From CAMPJU01 sp036675265 (GTDB lineage Bacteria; Pseudomonadota; Gammaproteobacteria; Xanthomonadales; Xanthomonadaceae): a stretch of DNA of 42,106 nt. The stretch's first letter is position 1. Each line of letters starts with the position of its first letter. The stretch spans positions 1 through 42,106 of the forward strand of contig JAKFFJ010000070.1 in assembly GCA_036675265.1 (NCBI GenBank). The letters run 5' to 3'. Both the position numbers and the translations under genes were made by a program. Positions 31,606-40,179 of the stretch are shown here, piece after piece. Below the pieces are notes generated by a model. The model was not told the origin of the DNA. It worked only from the letters and a program-made list of their open reading frames with translations, and did not search any database.

Positions 31606-32583
31606 TTGACGCGGAAGACGAAGGTGATCCTGCTAGCCGCATGTCTCGTGGCGCTCGCGCTGGGCGCCATGGTTTTCAAGTCAGGCGACGGCAAGCCGAA
31701 ACCACATGGCCTGGCCACGACGCATGCCGCGGTGGACGATGCCCACAAGGCGAAGGCAGCTGGCGAAACCGTCGAGCGCTTCAATGCGATGCCGGCCCCG
31801 ATGATTCCCTTGCCACCGCCCGATACGCCGCTGGATGCAATCTTCGACGACCTCGCGCAAGCCGCCGACGCAGGTCATGTCGCCGCCGCATGCCGACTCG
31901 CATGGGATCTCCAGCGATGCCACAGTTTGGAGGCGCGATCTGGAATTCCCGGGTTTTACGTCGAAAGTGCCGCACGCGCGCCGGGGGATTCGCCAGAAGA
32001 AGACGGACTCATCGCAGAAGCCATGGCCGCACAGGATCGCCTCGCTCGCGACGAGCAGGTTTGCGAAGGCCTGTCAGCCGACGAGCTGGGGCAGGTTGCC
32101 GGACGCATGCTCCAGGCTGCACAGCTTGGTCATCCTGCATCACAGGCGATGTTCGCGATCTGGCCGCCGTTCGGGCCGGACCTGAGCCTGGAGGAAGCGG
32201 AACTTGCGCTGTTCCACCGGGATCACGCGATGGACTTCCTGCGAAAGGGGGCCGCGAGCGGAGAGCCGACGGCACTGTTCGGGCTCTTCCATGCCTGCCA
32301 TTTCGGCGAGATCAGGATGCTGCACGGGTCGATCGAACTCGGGCGGGATCCGGTCTGCGCGATGGCAACGGCGATCGCCTTGCGCGAGTTCGCCGATCCG
32401 CGAACCGTGGTCGACGCGGACCTGGTCATCCGCGAAAGTGCCTCGGCGCTCGACCCGGCAGGCCGTCAGGAAGCCGCGAAGCGGGCGGCGTTCTACCGCC
32501 AGCGCTTTCTCGGTCAATCGAATTTCGACTTCGCGGGCGGGATCTTCAAGTCCCACCTGCGCGCGCCATGCAGCGATCTGTAA
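31606..32583 (+). CDS. Hypothetical membrane-anchored or exported protein
   Basis: A 325-residue protein I do not recognise. The start is TTG at 31606, supported by AGGAG 6 nt upstream (31595-31599). An N-terminal hydrophobic segment (VILLAACLVALALGAMVF, residues 7-24) without a clear cleavage site suggests an inner-membrane anchor. The rest is helical, Ala/Glu-rich and carries Sel1/TPR-like stretches (DLAQAADAGHVAAACRLAWDL; MLQAAQLGHPASQAMFAIWPPFG; FLRKGAASGEPTALFGLFHACHFGEI). Five cysteines are scattered in it. Base use looks somewhat less GC-biased than its neighbours. It lies 27 nt after priA and 11 nt before ndh on the same strand, so all three may be co-transcribed. Confidence 0.7.
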   Translation: MTRKTKVILLAACLVALALGAMVFKSGDGKPKPHGLATTHAAVDDAHKAKAAGETVERFNAMPAPMIPLPPPDTPLDAIFDDLAQAADAGHVAAACRLAWDLQRCHSLEARSGIPGFYVESAARAPGDSPEEDGLIAEAMAAQDRLARDEQVCEGLSADELGQVAGRMLQAAQLGHPASQAMFAIWPPFGPDLSLEEAELALFHRDHAMDFLRKGAASGEPTALFGLFHACHFGEIRMLHGSIELGRDPVCAMATAIALREFADPRTVVDADLVIRESASALDPAGRQEAAKRAAFYRQRFLGQSNFDFAGGIFKSHLRAPCSDL

Positions 32584-32594
32584 ACCACGCAGCG

Positions 32595-33866
32595 ATGAAT
32601 GCACCGCACTTGATCATCGTGGGAGGAGGATTCGCGGGGCTCTGGGCAGCGCGCGCGCTTGCACGGTCGCCGGTGCGGATCACCCTGCTCGACCGCGGCA
32701 ACCACCACTTGTTCCAGCCCCTGCTCTACCAGGTGGCGACGGCAGGCTTGTCGGCGCCGGACATTGCTGCACCGCTGCGCCACATCCTGCGCCGGCAGGC
32801 CAACGTGACCGTATTGATGGAAACCGTCACCGGCATCGACCCGGGCGCCCGTGAAGTCCGCATCGAGCACGGCAGCCCGATGCGCTACGACTTCCTGCTG
32901 CTCGCCAGCGGCGCGACGCACGCGTATTTCGGGCACGACGACTGGGCCCCGCATGCGCCTGGACTGAAGACGCTGGACGACGCCTTGCAGATCCGCCGCC
33001 GGATCCTGTCGGCGTTCGAACAGGCCGAGTCGGAGGCCGATCCCGAAGTGCGCCGCGCCCTGCTCACCTTTGCGATCGTCGGCGGCGGGCCGACCGGCGT
33101 GGAACTGGCCGGCACCCTGGCGGAGATCGCACGGCACACGCTGGAGCGCGAGTTCCGGCGCATCGACCCTGGCGACGCGCGGGTGGTGCTGCTCGAGGCC
33201 GGGCCACGGGTGTTGTCGACGTTTCCCGAAGGCCTGTCGGCGAAGGCGCGCACGCAACTGGAAGCGCTGGGCGTCGAGGTGCGCACCGGCACGCCGGTCG
33301 CCGCGATCGATGCCGGCGGCGTCGACGTGGGCAGCGAGCGGATCGCCGCGCGCACCGTGTTGTGGGCCGCAGGCGTGGCGGCATCGCCACTGGCGCGCTC
33401 ATTGGGCGTCCCGCTGGACCGTGCCGGGCGCGTGCCGGTGGCGTCGGACCTGACGGTGCCTGGATTACCGGACGTCTACGTGGCAGGCGACCTGGCCGCG
33501 GTGACCCAGGACGGCAAGCCCGTCCCCGGCGTGGCGCCGGCGGCGAAACAGATGGGCACGCATGTCGCCGCCATGCTTCGCGCGCGCCTGGCAGGCAAGC
33601 CCGCTTCGCCCTTCCGGTATCGCGACTACGGCAACCTCGCGACCATCGGCCGCATGGCGGCCGTCGTCCACCTGGGCCGGCTCCGGATGTCCGGTGCACT
33701 GGCGTGGTGGTTCTGGCTCACCGCGCACATCTTCTTCCTGATCGGGTTCCGCAACCGGCTCGTGGTGATGCTCAACTGGACGTGGGCCTACTGGAGCTAC
33801 CAGCGGGCGGCGCGGATCATCCTGGGGCGAGCGCCCGACCCGGGACCTGCACCGGACGCGAAATAA
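32595..33866 (+). CDS. ndh: Type II NADH:quinone oxidoreductase (NDH-2)
   Basis: Non-proton-pumping NADH dehydrogenase at the cytoplasmic side of the inner membrane, passing electrons from NADH to quinone via FAD. The 423-residue protein has the FAD-binding N-terminus (LIIVGGGFAGLWAARALA), RGNHHLFQPLLYQVATAGLSAPDIAAPLR, the NADH-binding FAIVGGGPTGVELAGTLAEI near residue 165, VYVAGDLAAVTQDGKPVPGVAPAAKQMGTHVA, and a C-terminal hydrophobic/amphipathic part (GALAWWFWLTAHIFFLIGFRNRLVVMLNWTWAYW) for membrane binding. The ATG at 32595 follows the hypothetical gene by 11 nt. Its stop codon lies within the U-tract region of the rpoH terminator. Confidence 0.94.
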   Translation: MNAPHLIIVGGGFAGLWAARALARSPVRITLLDRGNHHLFQPLLYQVATAGLSAPDIAAPLRHILRRQANVTVLMETVTGIDPGAREVRIEHGSPMRYDFLLLASGATHAYFGHDDWAPHAPGLKTLDDALQIRRRILSAFEQAESEADPEVRRALLTFAIVGGGPTGVELAGTLAEIARHTLEREFRRIDPGDARVVLLEAGPRVLSTFPEGLSAKARTQLEALGVEVRTGTPVAAIDAGGVDVGSERIAARTVLWAAGVAASPLARSLGVPLDRAGRVPVASDLTVPGLPDVYVAGDLAAVTQDGKPVPGVAPAAKQMGTHVAAMLRARLAGKPASPFRYRDYGNLATIGRMAAVVHLGRLRMSGALAWWFWLTAHIFFLIGFRNRLVVMLNWTWAYWSYQRAARIILGRAPDPGPAPDAK

Positions 33867-33890
33867 AAAACGGCCCCGTTTCCGGGGCCG
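33861..33890 (-). terminator. Intrinsic terminator of rpoH
   Basis: The stem CGGCCCCG/CGGGGCCG (33871-33878, 33883-33890) with a 4-nt loop is followed, in the minus direction, by TTTTTTATTT. This orients it as a classic terminator for rpoH. The T-run overlaps the ndh stop codon on the opposite strand. For ndh itself the hairpin has no U-tract. Confidence 0.85.
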
Positions 33891-33908
33891 CCTGTACCGC
33901 GAGATCCT

Positions 33909-33932
33909 TTCGCCGCCATGGCGGCTCCCACA
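33909..33932 (-). repeat. Single REP-like arm (GTGG type) between ndh and rpoH ends
   Basis: A copy of the 24-bp element on the minus strand (TGTGGGAGCCGCCATGGCGG...), identical to the 18645-18668 copy. It lies between convergent ndh and rpoH, 18 bp from the terminator stem. Confidence 0.8.
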
Positions 33933-33947
33933 GGCGCTACCTGGCGG

Positions 33948-34841
<894 letters not shown>

Positions 34842-34847
34842 GGCGTG

Positions 34848-34853
34848 ATTTTA
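34848..34853 (-). promoter_or_regulatory. Extended -10 of rpoH, leaderless spacing
   Basis: Minus-strand TGCTAAAAT (TGn plus TAAAAT) ends 6 nt before the rpoH ATG. A weak -35 TTAGCA lies 18 bp upstream. Transcription would start at about the A of ATG. The element overlaps the CIRCE operator by 3 bp. Confidence 0.55.
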
Positions 34854-34877
34854 GCAGTCCGTATCAGTGAGTGCTAA
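34851..34877. promoter_or_regulatory. CIRCE operator (HrcA binding site) at rpoH
   Basis: TTAGCAGTC-N9-GAGTGCTAA: the canonical CIRCE is TTAGCACTC-N9-GAGTGCTAA, so 17 of 18 arm bases match and the spacer is exactly 9. It begins 9 bp upstream of the rpoH ATG, covering the promoter spacer and touching the -10. HrcA, the CIRCE repressor that responds to GroEL, is not encoded in this window. Confidence 0.85.
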
Positions 34878-34954
34878 GACGGCGGATGGGCCACCAGCGT
34901 TCTGTTCATGGAACGCAGGAGGCTTCGGGACCGGCCATTGGCGCACGGCGGGCG

Positions 34955-35680
34955 TTATCCCGACGTCGGGGCTGCGTGAGGCGATTCAAGGGTGGCCCTT
35001 GGCGGCAGCGACCAGTCGATGGGGGCCTCCCCCCGCCCCCGCAGCCAGTCGTTGGCCGCGGAGAAATGGCCGCAGCCGAGGAAGCCCCGGAACGCCGACA
35101 GGGGCGAGGGATGCGGCGCGACCAGCACCTTGTGCCGGCGCCGGTCGATGCGGGCACCCTTCTTCTGCGCATGGCTGCCCCACAGGAGGAACACCAGACC
35201 TTCGCGCTCGCGATCGAGGGTCTCGACGACGTGGTCGGTGAAGCCTTCCCAGCCCTTCCCGGCATGGGCGCCCGCCTGGCCCTCCTCGACCGTCAGCACG
35301 GCGTTGAGCAGGAGCACGCCCTGCCTGGCCCACGGCAGCAGGCACCCGTGGTCCGGCCGCGGGATGCCGAGGTCGCGCTGCAGTTCCTTGAAGATGTTGT
35401 CGAGCGACGGCGGCACGCGCACGCCCGGCTGCACGGAGAAGCACAGCCCGTGCGCCTGGCCGGCGCCGTGGTACGGGTCCTGGCCGAGGACGACGATGCG
35501 CGTCGCGTCGAACGCCGTGGCCTCCAGCGCCCCGAAGATCCGCGGCCCGGGCGGGAAGATCCGCGCCCCCGCCGCCTTGCGCTGGCGCAGGAACGCCGAC
35601 AACCGCTGCATCTCCTCCCGCTGCAGGTAGTCCCCCACCCGCGCCTTCCACGACGCCTCCAGCTGCACCCGGTCCGTCAT
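34955..35680 (-). CDS. ung: Uracil-DNA glycosylase (family 1)
   Basis: Removes uracil from DNA to start base-excision repair. The 241-residue enzyme has the catalytic water-activating motif VVLGQDPYHGAGQAHGLCFSV (Asp68), GCLLPWARQGVLLLNAVLTV, VFLLWGSHAQKKG and the C-terminal loop VLVAPHPSPLSAFRGFLGCGHFSAAN, with the catalytic His. The ATG complement at 35678-35680 gives MTDRVQLEASWK; a TTG three codons upstream is less likely. It lies between the response-regulator gene and rpoH, all on the minus strand. The upstream 66 bp are largely a repeat hairpin. Confidence 0.96.
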   Translation of the reverse strand: MTDRVQLEASWKARVGDYLQREEMQRLSAFLRQRKAAGARIFPPGPRIFGALEATAFDATRIVVLGQDPYHGAGQAHGLCFSVQPGVRVPPSLDNIFKELQRDLGIPRPDHGCLLPWARQGVLLLNAVLTVEEGQAGAHAGKGWEGFTDHVVETLDREREGLVFLLWGSHAQKKGARIDRRRHKVLVAPHPSPLSAFRGFLGCGHFSAANDWLRGRGEAPIDWSLPPRATLESPHAAPTSG

Positions 35681-35694
35681 GGAAAGCAAGAAGC

Positions 35695-35780
35695 AGCCAC
35701 AGATTCCACGGATGACACCGATAAAGAATCAAAAAAGGCCTTGGCTCTATCTGTGTTCATCTGTGGAATCTGTGGCCAAG
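35695..35780. repeat. Imperfect inverted repeat of CACAGAT-type elements
   Basis: Left arm near 35697-35727 (CCACAGATTCCACGGATG...) and right arm near 35751-35779 (...CATCTGTGGAATCTGTGG) are inverted copies of the widespread CACAGAT/ATCTGTG repeat, separated by an A/T-rich loop. The right arm encodes the last nine residues and the stop of the response regulator (ATDSTDEHR); the left arm forms the ung upstream region. Confidence 0.7.
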
Positions 35781-36619
35781 AATGCCTTTTGTTCCGGCAA
35801 GCGCGAGAGGCGGAGCTGGAAGAGGGCCTTCGTCACCAGCAGGCGTTCCTCGATGGGCTTGAGGACGAGGTCGTTGGCGCCGTCGCGCAGGAGTTCGGCC
35901 TGGTTGTCCGGATTGGCGTCGCCCGTCATCACCAGCACGGGCAGTTCGCGCTTGCCGTACCCGTAGCCCTCGCGCAGCTTGTGCAGCAGGTCGCGGCCTT
36001 CCAGTTCGCCCTTCAGGTACACGTCGGTCAGCACCAGGTCGACGCCGGGCGCGTCGCCCGCCTCGCGCCGGGCCTCGAGGTACGCCAGGGCGTCCTCGAC
36101 GCTGGTCACGTGCTCCACCTGCATGTCGCAGCGTTCCAGCCAGCGCTTGGTGGCCAGCGCCACCACCCGGCTGTCCTCGACGTACAGCACGCGCGCGCCG
36201 GGGATGGTGTCGGGCTGCACGTAGCCGCGGATGAACGTGGCCAGCGCGCCGTGGCCGAGCGCCTTGTCGAAGTAGTCGGTGACGTCATCGGTGAAGCGGC
36301 GCGATTCCAGCAGTTGCTGCGCGTTGCCGGACACCACGATCACCGGCACGTAGGCCTGTCCCGCGGTCTCGCGCACCACCCGCGCGAGCTGCTGGCCGTC
36401 GCCGTCGGGCAGGTCCAGCGCGGTGGTGACCAGGTCGACCGGGCCCTCGGCCAGCGCGGCGCGCGCTTCGGCCAGGCCTTCGCACGCGATGATGCGTACC
36501 TCGGGCAATTCCCGTTGCAGCACGTCGCCGATCAACTTGCGCACCAGCCTGGAACCGTCGACCACCATCACGCGCGGGGCGTGGCCGACGACGTGGCGCA
36601 GGTCGTTCGTCGCGTCCAC
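35747..36619 (-). CDS. Response regulator with two receiver domains
   Basis: A 290-residue cytoplasmic protein with two REC domains and no output domain. REC2 (about 135-275) is complete: VLYVEDSRVVALATKRWLE, phosphoacceptor Asp in VDLVLTDVYL, conserved Lys in LVLKPIEER. REC1 (16-125) is degenerate: the acidic pocket has one Asp (VMVVDGSRL, D21), and the phosphoacceptor position is Ala67 (DLVTTALDLPDGDG). The start is GTG at 36619, with GGAGG 7 nt upstream (36627-36631) inside ftsX, 2 nt after the ftsX stop. It is therefore co-transcribed with ftsEX. The last residues (ATDSTDEHR) come from a repeat. No kinase is nearby. Confidence 0.85.
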   Translation of the reverse strand: MDATNDLRHVVGHAPRVMVVDGSRLVRKLIGDVLQRELPEVRIIACEGLAEARAALAEGPVDLVTTALDLPDGDGQQLARVVRETAGQAYVPVIVVSGNAQQLLESRRFTDDVTDYFDKALGHGALATFIRGYVQPDTIPGARVLYVEDSRVVALATKRWLERCDMQVEHVTSVEDALAYLEARREAGDAPGVDLVLTDVYLKGELEGRDLLHKLREGYGYGKRELPVLVMTGDANPDNQAELLRDGANDLVLKPIEERLLVTKALFQLRLSRLPEQKAFLATDSTDEHR

Positions 36620-36621
36620 CG

Positions 36622-37536
36622 TCAGGCCTCCACGGGCCGCGTCTGGCGCAGGAAGTGGCCGGTCACGACGCCGGCACCGAGCCAGCCGAGCACCGTCGCG
36701 CCGAGCAGCACCCAGCCGGCCTGTGCCGCGCCCAGGCCCTCCAGCGCAAAATCGCTTCCATAGCTCGTGGCCAGTTCCGCCAGCGGCGCCTGCAGCGCGA
36801 GGCTGGTGGCCGTCAGCAGGCCAAGCGCGAGCAGCCCGGCGCCCAGGCCGTACCACGCGCCCAGGTAGAGGAACGGGCGGCGGATGAAGCCATCGCTCGC
36901 GCCGAGCAGCTGCAGGACGCCGATCTCCTCGCGCCGCGACTGGATGTCCAGGCGCACGGTGTTGCCGACCACCAGCACGGCGCCGAGGCCGAGCAGCAAG
37001 GCCAGCACGAGCGCCACGCGGCCGCCGAAGCGCAACCAGCCATCGAGGCGGCGGCGCCATTCCGCATCGTGCTGCAGCATCTCCACGCCGGGCGCGTCGC
37101 GCAGCGCATCGGCGAGCAAGGCCCCATCACCGGCGGGCGTCACCAGCAACACGCTGGGAAGCGGATTGGCATCGAGGGCGTCGATCGCCGCGTCGAGCCC
37201 GCCCTGTTCGCGCAGTTCCTCGAGCCCCTGTTCCGGGGTACGCAATTCGACGCCGGCGACGTCGTCGCGAGTGCGCAATGCCTCCGCGAGCGCTGCCGCG
37301 CGCTCGCCGTCGACCTCGACGTCCAGGAACAGCGCGATCTGCCGCGACTGCTGGGCACTGCCGGCGAAGCGCCCGACATTGTCGAGCACCAGCCACAGCC
37401 CGAGCGGCAGCGCGAGCGCCACCGCCATCACCCCGATGGTGAGCAGCGTCGACCCCGGCCGGCGCGCGAGGCGGCCGAGCGCGGACACCAGGCTGTACGC
37501 ATGGTGGTCGAGCCACGCCTTCGGCTTGCCCATCAT
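36622..37536 (-). CDS. ftsX: Cell division ABC transporter permease FtsX
   Basis: Integral membrane partner of FtsE that, in the FtsEX complex, links cell division to periplasmic peptidoglycan hydrolase activation (through EnvC in E. coli). The 304-residue protein has an N-terminal helix (LLTIGVMAVALALPLGLWLVL, about 31-51), a periplasmic loop of about 110 residues (IALFLDVEVDGERAAALAEALRTRDDVAGVELRTPEQGLEELREQGGLDAAIDALDANPLPSVLLVTP), and three C-terminal helices with the family stretch VVGNTVRLDIQSRREEIGVLQLLGASDGFIRRPFLYLGAWYGLGAGLLAL. The ATG at 37536 overlaps the ftsE stop by 4 nt (ATGA). Confidence 0.94.
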   Translation of the reverse strand: MMGKPKAWLDHHAYSLVSALGRLARRPGSTLLTIGVMAVALALPLGLWLVLDNVGRFAGSAQQSRQIALFLDVEVDGERAAALAEALRTRDDVAGVELRTPEQGLEELREQGGLDAAIDALDANPLPSVLLVTPAGDGALLADALRDAPGVEMLQHDAEWRRRLDGWLRFGGRVALVLALLLGLGAVLVVGNTVRLDIQSRREEIGVLQLLGASDGFIRRPFLYLGAWYGLGAGLLALGLLTATSLALQAPLAELATSYGSDFALEGLGAAQAGWVLLGATVLGWLGAGVVTGHFLRQTRPVEA

Positions 37537-38219
37537 TCGGCGAGCTCCTCCGGCGAGATGTCGTCCACCAGGCGCCCGTGGTCGAGCACGAGCACGCGCT
37601 TGCGCATGCGCTTGACCAGGTTGAGGTCGTGGCTGGCCACCATCACCGCCGTGCCGCGCTCGGGCAGCGAGGCGAACAGCGCCATGATCTCGGCCGACAG
37701 CGTCGGGTCCAGGTTGCCGGTGGGTTCGTCGGCGATCAGCAACGCGGGCTCGGCGACGATCGCGCGGGCAATGCCGACGCGCTGCTGCTCGCCCGCCGAC
37801 AGCTGGGTCGGGAACGAACGCTCGCGATCGGCCAGGCCGAGGCGCTCGAGCGCACTGCGCACGCGCTTGCCGGCTTCCGTACGGCCCATCCCGCGCAGCA
37901 CCAGCGGCAACGCGACGTTCTCGCCGACGGTGCGGTCCGCCAGCAGCCGGTGGTCCTGGTAGACCACGCCAATCGCGCGGCGATGCAGCGGCACCCTGCG
38001 GCCGCGGACCTTGAGCAGGTTGCGCTCGCCGAACAGCACCGCGCCCCGGCTGGGGCGTTCCGCCAGCTGCACCAGCTTGAGCAGCGTGCTCTTGCCCGCA
38101 CCCGAATGGCCGGTGATGAACAGCATCTCGCCCGGCGCCATCGCGAAGCTGACGTCCTCCAGCGCGGCGCGCCCGCCCGGGTACTGCTTGCTGACGTTGT
38201 CGAAACGCAGGACGGACAT
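37533..38219 (-). CDS. ftsE: Cell division ATP-binding protein FtsE
   Basis: ATPase of the FtsEX complex, cytoplasmic, driving conformational change in FtsX. The 228-residue protein has Walker A GHSGAGKST (37-45), the Q-loop region VVYQDHRLL, the ABC signature LSAGEQQRVGIARAI, Walker B LLIADEPTGNLD, and the H-loop VMVASHD. It overlaps ftsX by 4 nt. A -10-like TACGAT lies 6 nt before the ATG, partly made of the head of a dispersed repeat. In E. coli ftsY lies upstream; here rhlB does. Confidence 0.96.
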   Translation of the reverse strand: MSVLRFDNVSKQYPGGRAALEDVSFAMAPGEMLFITGHSGAGKSTLLKLVQLAERPSRGAVLFGERNLLKVRGRRVPLHRRAIGVVYQDHRLLADRTVGENVALPLVLRGMGRTEAGKRVRSALERLGLADRERSFPTQLSAGEQQRVGIARAIVAEPALLIADEPTGNLDPTLSAEIMALFASLPERGTAVMVASHDLNLVKRMRKRVLVLDHGRLVDDISPEELAE

Positions 38220-38225
38220 GGCGTG

Positions 38226-38231
38226 ATCGTA
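38226..38231 (-). promoter_or_regulatory. -10-like element for ftsE, leaderless spacing
   Basis: Minus-strand TACGAT ends 6 nt before the ftsE ATG; the six intervening bases (CACGCC) are the same as at rpoH. There is no Shine-Dalgarno sequence. The TACG part overlaps the head of the repeat at 38229-38257. Confidence 0.4.
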
Positions 38232-38257
38232 GCCCGGATGCAGCGAAGCCGAATCCG
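38229..38257 (+). repeat. Single dispersed repeat, GTAGCCCGGATGCAGCG type
   Basis: A degenerate single copy of the repeat found as an inverted pair at 14136-14211, filling the rhlB-ftsE gap. It starts GTAGCCCGGATGCAGCG and ends GAATCCG. Confidence 0.7.
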
Positions 38258-38262
38258 CGAAG

Positions 38263-40002
38263 TCAGTGCTGGCTGCGCGGACCGCGCGTGACCAGCGACT
38301 TCAGGCCGCGGCCGATCCGCGAGAGCAGCGACGGCGACTCGGTCGCCGCGGGCTCGTGGCGCCGCGCCGGCTTATGCTGGGTGGCGCGACGGGGCTTGGC
38401 CGGATCCTGTGCCTTCGCGCCCGACTCGGGCTGCTGGCCGCGCGGTGCCTGCTCGGCGCCCTCCACCCGCTGGCCACGCCGGCGGCGACGACGCTTTCGC
38501 GGCGCGCGCTCGCCTTCGGCGGCGGGCACGGCGGATGCGGCCGGGACCGCCTGCACCCCCGGTGCGGCCGTGGCAGCGGCCGCGTCGGCAGCGTCGGCGG
38601 CGGGACGCGGGCGACGCTCGCGACGCGGTTCGCCGCTGCCCGATCCCGGACGCTCGGTGCGGCCACGACCGCCTGCGCCACCCGGGCCGCCGCGCGAGCC
38701 GGTGCGCCCGCCGCCACGACGCGCGTCGTCCGCGGCCCGCTGCTCGCGCGCCTCGCGGAAGATCTCGCCGATGCTCTCGCCGTCCTCGGGCTGGCCTTCC
38801 ACGCCCTCGCGCGGCTTGCGCGGCAGCGCGGTCATCAGCTCCCTGGTGACCGGCTCGGACGGGATCTTCTGCTCGATGAAGGCCTCGATGTCCGGCAGGC
38901 CAATCGCGTAGCGCTCGCAGGCGAAGCTGATCGCGTCGCCCTCGGCACCCAGCCGCGCGGTGCGGCCGATGCGGTGCACGTAGTCCTCGGCGTCGAACGG
39001 CAGGTCGTAGTTGTAGACATGCGACACGCCGTCGATGTGCAGGCCGCGCGCGGCCACGTCGGTCGCCACCAGGATCTCGAGCTGCCCGGCCTGGAACTTC
39101 TTGAGCAGCGACTCGCGCTTCTTCTGCGGCACGTCGCCCGACAGCACGCCCACGCGGTAGCCCGCGCGCTCCAGCGAGCGCGCCACGCGCTCGACGTAGG
39201 CCTTGGTGTTGACGAACACCATCGTGCGCGCGCCCTCGCTGCGCGACAGCAGGCCCAGCAGCAGCGGCATCTTCTCGTCGTCGGCCGGGTAGTAGAGCTT
39301 CTGGCGCACGCGCGCCTGGGTGATCGTTTCCGTCTCGACCACCAGCTTCTCGGGCTCGTTCATGTGCTCGTAGGCGAGCTCGAGCACCCGGTGCGACAGC
39401 GTCGCGGAGAACAGCAGGGTCTGGCGCTCGGTGCGCACGGGCATCCGGCGCAGCAGGAAGCGGATGTCCTTGATGAAGCCGAGGTCGAACATGCGGTCGG
39501 CCTCATCCAGCACGCAGACCTCGCAGGCATGCAGGCTGACCACCTTGTGCTGCTTCACGTAGTCGATCAGCCGGCCCGGGGTGGCGATGATCACGTCGGC
39601 GCCGGCCTGCAGGATGGAACGCTGCTTGTCGTAGTCGACGCCGCCGTACACCAGGGCGAACTTCAGTCCCAGGTCGGGCGCGAAGCTCATGGCGTCCTTG
39701 TGGATCTGGATCGCCAGCTCGCGGGTCGGCGCCAGGATCAGGGCGCGCGGATCCTCGGGCTTGCGGTCGGCCAGCGCGGGGCGGGTCAGCAGCCGGTTCA
39801 CCACCGCGATCAGGAAGGCCAGCGTCTTGCCGGTGCCGGTCTGCGCCTGGCCGGCGACGTCGCGCCCGGCGAGCGCCAGCGGCAGGGTGAGCGCCTGGAT
39901 GGGCGTGCAGCGGGTGAATCCGGTGGCGTCCAGGCCGGCCTGCAGGTCGGGGTGCAACTCGAAACTGGAAAACGGAATGTCGGTTAGGGGCTTGTCGCTC
40001 AT
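38263..40002 (-). CDS. rhlB: DEAD-box ATP-dependent RNA helicase RhlB
   Basis: RNA helicase of the degradosome type. The 579-residue protein has the Q motif (FTRCTPIQALTLPLAL), Walker A AQTGTGKT, PTRELA, TPGRL, DEADRMFDLGF, SATLSHR, ATDVAARGLHIDGVSHVYNYDLPFDAEDYVHRIGRTARLG. After the helicase core (to about residue 390) comes a 190-residue low-complexity tail, first Arg/Gly-rich (DDARRGGGRTGSRGGPGGAGGRG), then Ala/Pro-rich, then strongly basic (APRKRRRRRRGQR), ending SLLSRIGRGLKSLVTRG. E. coli RhlB is only about 421 residues, so the tail is extra. It is divergent from trxA-rho, as in many gammaproteobacteria. Confidence 0.94.
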   Translation of the reverse strand: MSDKPLTDIPFSSFELHPDLQAGLDATGFTRCTPIQALTLPLALAGRDVAGQAQTGTGKTLAFLIAVVNRLLTRPALADRKPEDPRALILAPTRELAIQIHKDAMSFAPDLGLKFALVYGGVDYDKQRSILQAGADVIIATPGRLIDYVKQHKVVSLHACEVCVLDEADRMFDLGFIKDIRFLLRRMPVRTERQTLLFSATLSHRVLELAYEHMNEPEKLVVETETITQARVRQKLYYPADDEKMPLLLGLLSRSEGARTMVFVNTKAYVERVARSLERAGYRVGVLSGDVPQKKRESLLKKFQAGQLEILVATDVAARGLHIDGVSHVYNYDLPFDAEDYVHRIGRTARLGAEGDAISFACERYAIGLPDIEAFIEQKIPSEPVTRELMTALPRKPREGVEGQPEDGESIGEIFREAREQRAADDARRGGGRTGSRGGPGGAGGRGRTERPGSGSGEPRRERRPRPAADAADAAAATAAPGVQAVPAASAVPAAEGERAPRKRRRRRRGQRVEGAEQAPRGQQPESGAKAQDPAKPRRATQHKPARRHEPAATESPSLLSRIGRGLKSLVTRGPRSQH

Positions 40003-40179
40003 GCGTCAGGGGTCGTCCGCGCGGTCTCGCGCTCAGGGGCGGCTGCGTAGCCGCTTGCGTGGGTGGCGTCGCCGAAGCAGACTGCCGGTGCGGCCAGATC
40101 GCGTCCCTGACCGCGGCCGCGACGCCCGATTGCGCCGCGAAACGGCCCAGTCTAACGCAACCCGGAGTCCCCAACCCCC

